Below, piece by piece: positions 1-13,061 of a stretch of 64,000 bases of DNA. Source of the DNA: Burhinus oedicnemus (taxonomy: Eukaryota > Chordata > Aves > Charadriiformes > Burhinidae); contig VFFE01008918.1 of the NCBI GenBank assembly GCA_008921705.1, positions 2,447,028 to 2,511,027 on the forward strand, in the 5' to 3' direction. The notes beneath the pieces are model-generated. The model saw nothing but the letters and a program-made list of their open reading frames with translations. It was not told the origin of the DNA and did not search any database. The translations under genes and the position numbers were made by a program. Positions within the stretch are counted from its first letter, which is position 1. Each line of letters opens with the position of its first letter.

Positions 1-3000
1 AGCAAAAGCTGCGCGTGCAAGCAAAGCACAGTGAGGACTTCATTCACTGCTTCCCATCAGCAGGCAGATGTTTAGCCTTCCCCAGGAAAGCAGGACTCTA
101 TCACATGTAGATGTTACTCGGGAAGCCAAATGCCATCACTCCCAAATGTCCTCCCCAGCTTCCTCCTCCTTTCCCACAGTTTTTATTGCTGAGAATGATG
201 TCATATGGTATGGGATATCCCTCTGCTCACTTGGGGTCAGCTGTCCAAGCACTGTAAGCACTACTTAGCAATAACTAAACCACGGATGTGTTATCAACAC
301 TGTTCTGGTCACAAATCCAAGACACAGCACCATCCAAGCTACTATGAAGAAAGTTAACTCTATCCCAGCCAAAACCAGTAAAACAGGTAAAATGCTAAAG
401 AGCCGCAAGTGTTACTCAGAGGAGCTCACTCTACCTTGACAAAAAGGACTGGAAGCTAATGTTACATCAGTGCATAGGTACCTTCACAAGGGGAAATAAC
501 TTTATTTATTGGAGAGAGGAACAAAAGGAACCACTGGTCAGAAATAAAAGCTAGACGCCTTTAAATCACATAGTAAGTATGTGGTTTTAACCTGAAGACC
601 AACTAAACTATTGTACAAACTGTTGAGGAAGTTTCTGGGAATTCCTGCACTTTTCATGCCTTACATTCAGATTTTCAGAAAGATAAACTTTGTGAATCAG
701 AAGTTACACTTTCCTTAAGCACAAGCATGATAAAGCATTAAGCTGGTGAAATATTACAGTTTGCAGTATTAACTGAATTAAAGAACAAGAAATTATTTTT
801 TTTCTTCTGGCTGTAATATCAGTTTACCAACTGGACATACATTTTAGCCACAGAATCAAACACTCTTTTTGCTGTGATTAGTGTATCAGCATTAATGATC
901 AAGAATTAAAGGCTTCAGGTGGGGAAGAGAGGGAAGAACCTCTTTGACACTTATGGACCCAATTTAAATATTACTTTTGTACTTGCATAACGAAGAGCAA
1001 ACTGTTGAACATTGGTGAATCACATCCCATGTCTCTATTGTTTGTAAAAATCCATGTGCTTCACAACAAAAATGAATGAAAAATGCAGCTCTTGTAATGG
1101 TCAATATTCTAGCCCAGCCCATGGCATATTGTCGGAATTAAATCACATGGCAAGAATGATGTGCAAATGACTCTGCAAAGACAGAAAGGGCAGCTGGGCA
1201 TGGCATTAATGAGAACAAATAATGCTCCTCAGAGGCTAGAACGGGTACATGTTAATGTACCCAGTAAAGTCCTGAGCATGTTCGGCATGAACTATTTTTT
1301 TCAGAATCCTGCCCAAAGTTGAATCACTATGCAGTTGATGAAAAACTCTCATAACTACTTGAGTCTCAGATTCCTTAAACATAATGGTTCAAAACCACTG
1401 CTTCTAGTAATGACTAGAGCTACACAAACTCCTCAAGATCTTCACCCTGCTTCTGCAAATATTTCTAGTTCTTTGGTTTTGTTTTGGATATTTTTTTTCT
1501 TCATCCTATATCTGTGAAATCTGTGTGCATTACAAACCTTTTCTGTTTGCACAAAATCTGCAAAATGGAGGCCATAAAAGTTTCCACCTGTAACTTAGTA
1601 ACCTACTTGAGGAGGAAAAATATGATGTTATTGTAATAACTGTATCCAATTACAAGGCCTTTTCCTGTTAAGTGGGAGGTAATTAAAGGAGTATGTTGTT
1701 GCATTTTCATATTAATTTAAATAAATTTACTGCTTTTCTTTAATATTCTCCAGCTTAGCACTCTAAGGATTATGAGTTACCAAAAAATAAATTTATCCTC
1801 AGTGAGTTTCATAGCTCCATATTTTATTATAAGAAGGATGAAATAGAAAAAACTTGTCTGTGAAAATGGTAAAGACCTTCTGACATTGTACTGAGAACTC
1901 CTTTCTATTTTGATCTTTTTGATGATTTCCTTCACAAGTTTTCATTTACTAACCCACTAGCGTCCTTACTCCTCAAAATCCCCTTTAGGAAGCATAATTT
2001 TCTGTCTTTTCAGTAAGCAATAACAACAACTATTATTGACATTTATTGTTACATGCTGAGTTTTATGGCAGGAAGTCAGATATTCTCCGCAACTTTCTCT
2101 GTTGGCCCAATTGACCAAAGTTTTACTGCTGAAGCTAACACTAAGGTAAATAGTTAGGTTTCTATACTGTAGAAATGCAGTTACAAGGTTACTACCATTT
2201 TACTTGCTTTTCTTTTTCCAAACCTAAAAAAAATATCTCTTCCTCAAGATATATAGCTGACAAAAAAAAAAAATAATTGCCTATGTCTAGGTAAAAAAAA
2301 TAATTTTAAGAGTAAATAACTTCTTTAAAAATAAAAAAATATTAAAATCCCACACTATAGTAAATGACATGGCCTTTTGCACACACAAATACCCTCCTGT
2401 AGCAATTTAATTCATCAGTGTAAAACCACTATCAAAAATAAAATAGCAAGATACGTACATTTTTAAAAAGTTTTAGATAAAAGTAATTCTCTTCCGAAAG
2501 CTCTTCTTCAGAAGCTTACTGCACACAAAAAGTCCAAAACACAGATTAAAACAAAGTACACTGAAACACGACCTCTTACCAAAGTTCATGAAAAAAATGT
2601 ATACAAAAGTCTCTTTATAAGTACCCACATTCCAGCTACATTTTCTTATGGTTGCATTCAAGTCAGTTCCCATTCTAGAGCCCTGTTTAATTCGATTATG
2701 TGGGGGTTTGTTTGCTTGACAGACACAATAGTCAATTAATGCTAACACATGCTAAATCCTGTAACATCTTCTACTCTGATATCCAACTGAAAGTACCTTT
2801 GATAGTGTCAGCAGTTCACATTCTAAACTTAGACAAAATAATTATCTGAAGAATGATAGGTTTTTATGCATATCAGCAGCCATTCATACAGCGGGATCTG
2901 TTATGGTCCATTGTGTTTGTAATCCATGGATTACATTCTGGGTACGCATTGACACGACCGACAGTAACAACTCCATTATGTCCTATCATCCCAACTAACC

Positions 3001-6000
3001 ATGAATCTCAAAACATTCTCCTCTACGTTTCTGTGAGCTTCAATTGCATCTTCCTTTTTATAGATATTTGTAAATAAAAATACAAACAAAGTATAGAAGA
3101 CACAAAATGGTCCTAAACAATAAAATTTTAGAGATTTTATATTTTAGAGAACAAAAGGAAAGAACATCAAACATGAATCCCTGCTCTACTTACAATATTT
3201 AAGTTTCCAGTGCTGAAGCATGTGTTACTTAACCCTGGTCTGAGACCAATAAAATTACTCTATTTAAAAAAAAATAAATAAAATTGACATTTCAAGGGGC
3301 TGAGTGCTCTTTTTAACAGAAAAAACAGCAACAACAACAAAAATACAGTTATTAAGTGAGTTGAACCTTCTAATGAGAATTCACAGTCTTTTACAGATGG
3401 GAGTAATCATTTTCATTACTGTAATATACATATAATAGGGTCATTTGTATAAAACTAGGGATATCTGACTACACCTACTAGTTGTATGTTAATTTTCTCC
3501 CTAGTCCAAAATAGCTATTGAATAACCCTACGCTTTATCCTGATGCTTGCAAGTCTAAAGATGATCCTGCTGCTAAACATCTTATATATGAAACAAATAT
3601 TGTAATTCAGTTTTTATTAATGGTGATTTTTCATTTTCTTGGCACAAGATGATTTTGAAGCCTTTGATAACTACCATTGAACAGTTTGAACAATGGCTTT
3701 GCCAGGGGTACTGTGTTCTGCAACAATGACTGATGGCAAACCTCATGTTTGTCAGCTTCTGACTCAATATATCAATGCAAAACCAGTATAGGACCCTAAC
3801 AAGTCATAAAGCCTGATGCCATCTCCAGTTCCCCTAGTACCCATATCAACCCCAAAATGATCTAAGAGAAAGGGCAATTTCTGAGTGAGCATGCAATAAA
3901 AATATTAGTTTCTATCGTATTGCTCATCTATACAAGATTGACAATATAGCATACAAAGGAGAATTATTAATTTTTTTTCCAATTTATAGTTCTAAAAGAT
4001 AGATTGACTGCTTCAGTTAGGAATCTATCCAGATTTTCCTACAATTTCAGATATTTTTTTTTCCACATTCACAAGTATACAATGAATCTAGAAATAAAGA
4101 AAGATGTGAGAAAATTTGGTGTAGTATTCTGTTCAGAACGTAGTATTTTGTTCAGGTAGCATTTTAGTGATGTAATTTCCTGTGTAAACCATTGACACTT
4201 TTCACAATTTTTTTAATGTACAGAAATGTTACTTCATAAAAGGATTGCACAAATATACGCTAACATCACTTCTTCAAGAAAACTTCATCTAATATTTCGG
4301 AGTTTTACTATCCTCAACAAACTATCTGTGTTCTGTCTCATCACCAAAGTCACATAGTGCTGTTGTTGCTTGCTCGTTAGAAGATTGCCAAATTCAAGCT
4401 GTCAAAGTGATTACTTAAATTACCTTGCACAAATTAATTTGCATGAGCATTTATAATGTTTTTTTTCTGCAGATTTTTTCTGTAGAGAATTTCATCCAAA
4501 TGTACATATAAACAAAGTGAAAGTAATTGTATATATGTTAAAGACAATGTCATCTTTATTAAAAGAAATAATCCCTTCATTTACTGTTTCAATGACCTGT
4601 TCCAATAATCAAAGAGCAAGTCCTGACTTCATATATTCCATAGCTGACAGCTGTCTTTCCATTTATTTTGAACGGACCTGAAATATATACTGCTTTAAGT
4701 CAGTCTTAGTTTCTTTTAAAATGTAAAAAAAAAAAAAAAAAGAAAAAATCTGTAAAGATCATACCTATGTATCTAATCAAGTATAATTTTGTAAACTAAG
4801 TACTGGAGATTGATTGCAGTCACAGTGCAGCTAAGTTGAAGGGCAAAATACTGAAGTATTAGCCTGGAGGTATTGTTTAGTTGCGGTTTTATTTTTCTCT
4901 AGTTACACAGCTGAACTATATTTGTAATCATTGTGTCCCAAGTATGTTGGTGGATATGTTAAGGTATTTTCCCTACTGGAAAAAATACATGACCTCTGAA
5001 ATTATGATGCTTTCTCACTAAAATTCATAGATCATGGATTTCAAAGCATTCATGTAATACGCAGTTAATTTGGAACTGAAAAGCCTTAGTATTTCAATAT
5101 ATTATTTTCCATTCTAAAGCTTTTGGGGTATAATAGATTCCCCATCTGTGAATCAGCATGTGTTTAAATTTGTTGTCTTTAAATCCTCTGGCAATACATG
5201 TGATACGTGACAATACATGTAATACCTTCCAAAAATTGTATGTGTTCTCTGTTCTAAAGGAAAAGCAAGCTTGTAAATTGTTCAGTAAATAGGCATAGAG
5301 TGGGAAGATATTCATGCTAAAACCAAGAGAACTGGAAAAGATGGCATATATTGCTATAAGCTACTTCTAAATTCCAAATAACATTTACCCATACTGGATG
5401 TGAACTAACATTTACCTCTAAATTTCATGTTATGTCAGTGCTACAGGGTAGGGATGCCCTTAGTACAGTAGCATTCCTTTTCCTTGCTTGAAAATTTTGT
5501 GAACAAACTTCAACTTTCCATTTTGAAGATCATTGAAAAAAAGAAAGTTCTTTTATAATAAAGGTGTCATTTTAACAGGTTTTACCTGTAAATACTGCAA
5601 AGAATTCATGAGCACAGAATAAACTACTATTCCTTATTGAGGTCCCCAGTGTGCAATACACATCAGATTCTAGTGTTCCTAAATGAAAGAAAATAAATTT
5701 TTTATCTTCAAAAAATACAGTCTTAGAGGCGTTAGGGGTAATACAGACAGTACAACATGCATAAGAATGAAAGATCCTTATAAAACTATATACATCATAT
5801 TTTCTTTTTATTATAATTTTGTGATCAGATGATGTCCTAATTCTGTTTAATGATCTGCAAACTTGAACTGCTTGCTCAAAATACATATTTTAGATGAAAT
5901 GCCTTGACTGATGTTTATATCTCTCTGCCTGCTAAAGACAAACAACCTTTGCTGTCTTTCTGAATCTGTAAATCTAAGAATACAGCTTTCAAAGTTAAGG

Positions 6001-6794
6001 TCTGCGGCTTTGTACACAGTAGCTTTACAATACATAGACACATTTCTAGTCTCTTTTCACTTTTAAGGCTCTAGATTTCATTGCCAATTAAAAAATTGAA
6101 AGATCCTAGGCTTAGCCCTGATTAAGCTACAAAGCTTATCTGTGTATTTTTCTACCATTCAGGGACTGTTGTGTGTGTGCATATATATAAAATATTATAT
6201 TTATATATTACTAGATACATTTAAAAAACACACTCAAAATATGTAATTATGTGTTCATCAGTTTTAAGCAACCAAGGCCAAGCTGAAGGACAGCAGCCTC
6301 TGCTTTTGATTCATTTCATGCTCTGCTCTTTAAGTAACCATTGTCCCTTGGAAGCAAATCCTGTAAGATTTCTACTGGAAAAAAAAAAAAAAAGAATTTC
6401 TGACAAACATGACCAACATGATAAAATCTTTAAAATGAAAACAAAGAAAGAAAAGAATAAATAGTCCACTGCTGAGTTAGCATGGTTGAATAACAAAACA
6501 TTAAAAACAACACTCAAAACATGTTCTCTTTAATTAACTGGCCTTATGTCTCCAAGAGGTTGGGCTGATACAGTTGAGTTAATGTTCCAATGAAACCAGT
6601 ATACCACTACCCAGGTACATACAAATTGATAAGAGTCTCCATAACAGCTTCAGCATAATGCAAAAGTTCACTGTAAGAACTTTTGAGCTGTTAAAAAACA
6701 AGAAATGGCTCCTTCTTAAGAGGGTCTGCACCTCTTAAAAAAACCCCCAGATTTTAAAATTATTTGCTTATATGACAATCCAAATGTCATAATA
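1..6794. other. AT-rich noncoding DNA, no gene recognised
   Basis: I see no coding gene or recognisable mobile element here. All open frames are 104 codons or shorter, overlap one another on both strands and show no family motif. The stretch is AT-rich with many A and T runs, the longest being a 17-base A run at about 4725-4741, and a short TA-rich patch near 6180-6210. It could be intergenic or intronic. Old repeats diverged beyond recognition by eye are quite possible. Confidence 0.6.
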
Positions 6795-6849
6795 GAAAAG
6801 GACTCAGAAAAGCTTCTATGAACACTTAAACAGCAAAAAAAGACTATGG

Positions 6850-7960
6850 AAAATGTGAGCATGCTGCAGAACGGGTCAGGGGAGCTGATAACAAACGACA
6901 TGGAAAAGGCCAAGGATCTCAATGCCTTGTTTGCCTCAGTCTTTACCAGTGAAACTGCCCTTCAGATACCTTGGACACCTGAGACCAGAGAGAAAAACTG
7001 GAGTTAGGAAGACCTATCCTTGATGGAGGATGACCAGGTTAGGGAGCCCTTCAACAAACTGGATATACATAAGTCCACGGAAGCCTGATGGGTTGCCCTC
7101 ATGACTGCTGCGTGAGGTGGCTGATGTTACTGTGAGGCCGCTCAATTAACTTTGAACAGCCATGGCAAATGGGAGAGGCTCAAAAGACTGGAATAAAACA
7201 AATGTCACTGCTATATTCAAGCAGAGCAAGAGGGAAGACTGGGGGAACTACAGGCTGGTCAGCACCACCTCAGTCTCTGGGAAGCTGATGGAGAAAAACC
7301 TCCAGGAAAGCATTTCCAAACACATAAAGGACAAAAAATGTGACCAGGAGTAGTCAGCATGGATTTGCAAAGGGGAAATCAAGCTTAACCAACCTGAGAG
7401 CCTTCTACGATGGTGTGATGACCTTGGTGGATGAGGGGAGAGCATTGGATGTTAATTACCTTGACTTTAGTAAGGATTTTCACACTGTCTGCCATAACAT
7501 CCTTGGAGACAAGTTGACAAAGTACAAGTGCACAGTGAGTTGGACAGAAAACTGGCTGAACATCTGGCATAAATTCCAGTTGCAAGCCAGTCACTAATGA
7601 TGTACCCAGCCAACGATACTGGGACCAGTGTTGTTTAATATCTCCGTTCATGACCTGGATGTTGGGACGGTGTATACCCTCAGCAAGTTCACAGATGTTG
7701 CAAAACTGGAAAGACTGTTTGATATATGAGAATTGTGCAGCATTTCAGAGGAACCTCAACAGACTGGAGAACTGGGCTGAGAGGAATCTCATGAAATTCA
7801 ACAGATGGAAATGCAAAGTTCTGCACATGGGGAGGAGTAACCCTAGGTATCAGGAAATGTTGGGGGCCAACCATCTGGAAAACAGCTTGGCAGAGAGGAC
7901 CCCGGGTGTCCTGATGGACAACAAACTGACCACGAGCCAGTAGTGCACTGTCACAGCAAA
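6850..7960 (+). pseudogene. CR1 ORF2 reverse transcriptase remnant
   Basis: Decayed reverse transcriptase of the CR1 element. Readable pieces lie in different frames: 7162-7353 (linker and fingers, ending in the [24 protein letters not shown] part), 7340-7597 (palm motif A region, where the usual DFSKAFDTV reads DFSKDFHTV) and 7650-7943 (after the catalytic box). The catalytic FADD box is replaced by FTDV near 7695. Stops and frameshifts between the pieces rule out a functional enzyme. The remainder of the C-terminal region lies beyond the inserted LTR, after 9141. Confidence 0.85.
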
Positions 7961-8209
7961 GTCTGCCAACAACATCCTATGCTGTGTTGGGAAGAATGTT
8001 GCCAACTGGTCTAGCAGGGTGATCCTCTGTGGTGGGTTGACCCTGGCTGGATGCCAGGTGCCCACCAAGCCATTCTATCACTCCCCTCCTCAGCTGGGCA
8101 GGGGAGAGAAAATGTAACAAAAGGCTCATAGGTTGAGATAAGGACAGGGAAATCACTCGGCAATTACCGTAATGGGCAAAACAGACTTGACTTGGTGAAA
8201 TTAATTTAA

Positions 8210-8215
8210 TTTATT
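8210..8215 (-). promoter_or_regulatory. LTR polyadenylation signal AATAAA
   Basis: The plus strand has tttatt, that is AATAAA on the minus strand, about 180 bases before the native 3' end of the LTR at 8028. This is a plausible R/U5 poly(A) signal. A second AATAAA on the plus strand near 8247 is probably coincidental. Confidence 0.4.
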
Positions 8216-8438
8216 ACCAATCAAAATTAGACCAGGGTAATGAGAAATAAAATGAAATCTTAAAACACCTTTCGCCCACCCCTCCCTTCTTCCCAGGCTC
8301 AACTTTACTCCTGAATTCTCTGCCTCCTCCCTGAAGAAGTGCAGGGGGATGAAGAATGGAGGTTGTGATCAGTTCAGCACATGTTGTCTCTGCCACTCCT
8401 TCCTCCTCAGGGGGAGGACTCCTCACACTCTTTCCCTG

Positions 8439-8840
8439 CTCCAGCATGGGGTCCCTCCCGTGTGAGACAGTCCTCTACAAACTTCTCCAATGTGAATCCT
8501 TCCCATGGGCTGCAATTCTTTGTGAATTGCTCCAGCATGAGTCTCTTACAGGAACAGACTGCTCCATCGTGGGGCCCCCCCAGGGTCACAAGTCCTGCCA
8601 GCATGGGCTTCTCTCTCCATAGATCCACAGGTCCTTCCAGGACCCCAGTCCAGCATGGGCTTCCCACAAGGTCACAGCCTTCTCTGGGCATCCACCTGCT
8701 CGGTTGCGGTGTCTTCCACGGGCTGCAGGTGGATATCTGCTCCACTGTTAACCTCCATGGGCTGCAGGGGGACAGCCTCCCTCACTGTGGTCTTCACCAT
8801 GGGCTTCTGGGGAATCTCTGCTCTGGTGCCTGGAGCGCCT
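8439..8840 (-). repeat. Imperfect 45-46-bp tandem units inside the LTR
   Basis: Related units start at 8439, 8485 and 8530 (each 'ctccagcatg' or 'ctccaatgtg' on the plus strand), and shorter, more diverged copies follow at about 8562, 8607 and 8651. On the minus strand, two neighbouring units read as related 15-residue peptides, LEQFTKNCSPWEGFT and LEKFVEDCLTREGPH. The array sits between the TATA-like region and the polyadenylation signal of the LTR, so it would be transcribed as part of a long R region. Whether it was ever translated is unknown. Confidence 0.6.
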
Positions 8841-8949
8841 CCTCCCCCTCCTTCTTCACTTGGTGAAGATCTTGATGTCTGCAGAGTTGTTTCTCTCACA
8901 TATTCTCACTCCTCTCTTCTGGCTAATGCCATGCAGGTTTTTTCCCCTC

Positions 8950-8997
8950 CTTCTTAAATATTTTATCCCCGAGGTGTTACCACTGGTGCTGATTGGC
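8950..8997 (-). promoter_or_regulatory. LTR promoter signals (CCAAT and TATA-like)
   Basis: On the minus strand the sequence reads GCCAATC (8991-8997), followed about 30 bases downstream by an AT-rich block reading ATAAAATATTTAAG (8952-8965). The order and spacing resemble a retroviral U3 promoter and put the LTR's native direction on the minus strand. Activity is not implied; the copy may be silenced. Confidence 0.4.
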
Positions 8998-9622
8998 TTG
9001 GCCTTGGCCAGCAGCAGGTCCATCTTGGAGCCAGCTGGCATGGGCTGAATCAGACATGGGGGAAGCTTCTAGCAGCTTCTCACAGAAGCGACCCCTGAAG
9101 CCCACCCACTACCAAAACCTTGCCACGCAAACCAAATACATCTTCTCAGCCCTGGTGGGGTTACATCTGGAGTGGTATGTCTGGTTGTAGATTCTCCAGT
9201 ACAAGAAAGACAAAGATGGACTGCAACATCTGACATATGAAGAAAGGGTGAGAAAGCTGGGACTGTTCAGTGTGAAGAAGACAAGGCTCAGGGGGATTTT
9301 ATCAATGTGTATAAATATCTGATGGGAGGGAATGAAGAAGAGACATTCTCTGTAGTGCCCAATGACAGGACAAGGGGCAATTGGCACAAATGGAAACTCA
9401 CTAAATCCATCTGAATGCAAGAATACACTTTTTTTCCTCTGAGAGTGGCTACACACTGGCAGAGATTGCCCAGAGTGTTTGTGGTCTCCATCTGTGGAGA
9501 TATTCAAACTGTGACTGGACAGAGACTCAGGCAACCTGCTGTAGCTGACACTGCTTTGAGCAGGAGTATTGGACTAGATCAGTTGTAGAGGTCCCTACCA
9601 ACCCAAAAGATTCCATGATTCC

Positions 9623-12600
9623 ACTAAAAAAAAAATCTTTGCCTGGCATGTGTTTGTAGACTGATCTGTGGTTATAATCATTAGTGCAATACAATAGGAG
9701 TGGATCTAAGAAAGCATCACAATTGGGGGTGGTGACCATATATCTCAGGGTGGTGGGCTTGTCTAATTCTAGTCTGATTCTGCACCCTAAACACATGTTA
9801 ATGGCTGAAGAATAGCGGGTGATCTCTTGGAGTGCTTCATCACTCCATTTCACTTGATCGAAGAAGAATTTATTTCATGTTGTCCAAAACTATTGCATGA
9901 CACAAATCAATGATCCATAACCACAAATGACTAAGTTATTTGCTTCAGAAGTGTTTTCCTGTTCAGAAATGAAATACTAGTGCCCATTCAGGTGGTAGAG
10001 AGCTGTTAGTTAGTTATTATCCTATGACTAATAACTTAGATGTTGGCCTCAATACTGTGGAACAAATACTGAGTTAGGACTATTTCTTTGTTAAAATCAA
10101 ATTAAGGCTCTGACCCTGCTGTTCAGCAGATGAAAGAGTTGTGAATACAACACGTATGAGATTCAGTATAGGTACAGCTGTTGTGTGTAGGGCAGCATAA
10201 ATGAACAGGTTTGAACAGTTCGGTTTTTGCTTTGGCACAATATTTCATATGTATCTGAGGTAATTCCCTTGCTTATCATGGGTTTATCTTTGCTATTTAA
10301 TAATTCAGACTATTCTGTGTCTTAACGATGCTGTAAAACTGAAGACCTGAAGGGGACAGAACCTTCTCATATCTACTCACTGTCAGGAGAATTTGGGGTA
10401 AGATTGCACAATATCACTAAGACCCTGAGGGATGATACATCAGTAGGTTGTGATGAGGCTAGGAAATAAAATTGGTGGCATAGTACCTGTGCCCTAAGGA
10501 GTTTACAGTCTAAAGTCTTTTTCCTGCAAGCAGCTCTACATATAAACTGGCATCAGACACAAAGTGCAGCCCATAGGATCAAAGTTTAATAGTCAAAAAG
10601 AAAAGGAAGAAACCACTAAGAAGCCTGGAGAAAATGTTATTAATTTTCATTTGTTAAAAATTATTTAAAAATTCAATTTCATTAAACCATGTTTTTTGAT
10701 GGTCTTATATAAAAATATTGAATACATGAACTAAGTGTATTTGTATTTGAAAGTTCAATGTTACAGTCATTTTCACATGAGGATTGTCAAATACTTTTGG
10801 GAACCTTAAAAAGTAAGGAGGGTGTTAGACAAAGTAAAGAGAAAAATTATTAAAAACACATACGTGTACATTAGCTAAAAATGTTTTTATCTTAGTCAGT
10901 TCACTGCGTTAGCTTATATTAAATCTGAAGTGCTCTGTTCCTTTTTGTGTCAGGTGTGATAGATTTACACAGATAAAACTTTCCCCAGCCATTTCTTCAG
11001 TGACTACAAGAGGTGATTTAGGAAGGAATCACTGTGTTTGTATTGGAAAGTAATTCATTTTCCACGCTATGGTCCCAGCAAGGGTTCTGATCTTCTGCAA
11101 TGATGTACGATGGCTCTGTAATGTGGGCTACTAAAGGGAAAATACGAACCAGAAACTATCAAACACTTTCCAAAACCATGTATCAGACTTTAGCTAGGGG
11201 AGAAGCTCATGTAGGGTTTAATCCAGCACATCAAACTGGTGTCGACATAGGATGTTGGAAAAAGAAGACTTTGGCAGAAATCAGTGCCAAATATAAGCTT
11301 TTGTTTTGATGTTTAAATTTAAGATGTGCTAAACATCTTGAAAACAATTATTGGTGATTAGTTCAATCTGCTGGTTCCTGAAAGATGCAGATGGTACAGC
11401 ACTAATGACAGTAATTACAGTTCAGATACTTTAAATCCACTTGCAATGTACGCACTTTAAAAACTTTTATGAATAAGCGAGATTAAAAGTGTCTGTGCAA
11501 AAATAAAACTCCTCTGTCCTATATCCTGTTTAACAGAGAACTTAGCTGAATATCCTTAGAAATTAAGTACATTAAATAAGAAGTAATGTGTCTGAGATAT
11601 GCATAGAATGTGCACGTATAAAGAGAATGGTCTCCTTAGTACAGTTTTTGTTTTGCATGGGGTTTGTAATGACTATAAATACAGCATTGCTGCAAGCGAC
11701 TGAACACTTTTTATTGTGATTTATAACAATGTAAAAATGCTCTCATCTGCTATTCTGGGTGCTTTTATTTGAAGTAACAATTCAAACAACATCAGCAGTA
11801 TGAACGTGAGGTGAACAAAGCTTCTGCAAAACCATCACATTAAAGAGAAATAAATTACATCTCTTTTTTGGGAAGATTTCATTCTCAAAGAGTTTTCATT
11901 CAATACCTGAAAAAAAAGCCTAAGTATTTAGTTTGAAACATCAGTGGTTAGATTTGATCACAGAACAAGACGATGCAATCTTAATAAAGATGCAAAGTCA
12001 AAGTCAGCACTAATTGGATATACATAGTTTTAAGATCACAGACGTACAAATGGAATTGCTGATTCAGTGCCCATTTTACTAAGTGTGAAAGTCCAAAAGA
12101 AGGATTTAGCAGGCTATATGTTTCTTGTAGCACAATATGACAATGAGGCATTAAGACAAGGAAAATATTTTATAAATGTCTGTCTATTAATATGCAGACA
12201 TTTCTTGAGGGAAGTATCAACAAAACCCAGCACCAAGCCAGAAACAGAAAAATGTTTGCTAAGAACACCCTCAAAGGGAACATAAGCTATAAACTTTAAG
12301 AGTTTGCTTTCATGAATAGGAATGTATTATAACATATTTTATACATTATCTTGTGTTTAATATGTTAGCATGCAGAAAATAATTTAATCTAAACAATTGA
12401 AATATCAATATTTCAAAGACATTTTCATAAGGCTATGTGTATTTTCTGTTTAATGCCTTTATTAAATCAGTATCAAAATATGCCGTCAAAGTAAAACATT
12501 AAATTATTTGTAAAATATTCTTTAAATAGTAAACCACTGTTTTGACCTCTATATGTTTTTTTTCATGGAGATCTGTCCCCTATAACTGCTGATGGAAGTT

Positions 12601-13061
12601 TTAGGATGCCTACAACAATATAAATAACGGTTCAGTAAATGTGGAGGAAGCTGTTTCACCTTGAACCTTCTGTTAGTCACTTCCCAGCTGGATGCCTCAT
12701 GGGTGGTTTACCTCACTGGTAATTTAGCCTCAATAGAGAAGACCTGTTTTTGCGTGCTGCACTTCAAGTTATACTTTATCTCTGACCTCAGGCTGACTGA
12801 GTAGTTACCTTTTTTCTCCACAGCAGATGGTTCCGAGTTGTTGAACATATACAACTTAGCCTTTACATCATTTTGTGATAAAGCATGAATGTTCCCAGCA
12901 CTGATAATAAATATGGCACTCTGTGTCTACAAATGTGAAAATATTTCAAGCACGTGTAGTGACTCAGGTTCAGTATTTGTCTATGCGTGCAAGCTATCTA
13001 ACCCCTTTTGTTCTCATCCGATTAATGCATGTTCTGCTTTTCACTGAGGGAATGGGTACCC
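9623..13061. other. AT-rich noncoding DNA, no gene recognised
   Basis: No supported gene. Short open frames (up to 72 codons within this stretch, plus one of 108 codons on the minus strand running back into the CR1 tail) show no motif. A phrase near 10478-10510 (gtgccctaaggagtttacagtctaa) resembles a line common in old amniote SINEs, but it is too short to call. Confidence 0.5.

Larger units (their letters stand above)
8028..9140 (-). mobile_element. Solo LTR of an avian endogenous retrovirus, native orientation minus
   Basis: A 1113-bp unit that begins TGTGGTGGG and ends AATACA on the plus strand, so it has TG...CA ends, and it interrupts a CR1. The flanks are TCCTC (8023-8027) and TCTTC (9141-9145), a 5-bp duplication with one mismatch. 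From memory this sequence type is a common LTR in neoavian birds. No gag, pol or env sequence is attached, so it is a solo LTR left by recombination. Regulatory signals fit the minus strand: a CCAAT box at 8992-8996, a TATA-like TTTAAG region at about 8950-8965, and AATAAA at 8210-8215. A 5-bp duplication would suit an ERVL-like or gamma-like group, but I cannot assign the family from sequence alone. Confidence 0.8.
6795..9622 (+). mobile_element. CR1 LINE, plus strand, 5'-truncated, split by a solo LTR
   Basis: This is a chicken-repeat-1 type non-LTR retrotransposon. Its left part (6795-8027) reads through the linker before the reverse transcriptase domain and most of that domain. Its right part (9141-9622) carries the end of ORF2 and the 3' untranslated tail, finishing with the CR1 phrase for 'ggtccctaccaaccc' and two short tail repeats (gattcc, atgattcc). 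The 1113 bp between the parts are a solo LTR. The element starts inside the ORF2 linker, so the endonuclease half is missing, as is usual for CR1. It is heavily decayed, with several frame changes and a small deletion just after 9212 where the linker of the thumb region is shortened. The left boundary is approximate (within about 100 bp) because similarity fades. Confidence 0.9.

Noticed and set aside
8381..8866. 161-codon plus-strand frame inside the LTR
   Set aside because: It runs antisense to the LTR's native direction. The openness is a by-product of the tandem units, which make better sense on the minus strand.
9527..9853. 108-codon minus frame overlapping the CR1 tail
   Set aside because: Part of it lies antisense to the CR1 3' untranslated region, and the rest has no motif.
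10478..10510. SINE-like phrase gtgccctaaggagtttacagtctaa
   Set aside because: A single 25-base match remembered from old amniote SINEs, with nothing recognisable around it.
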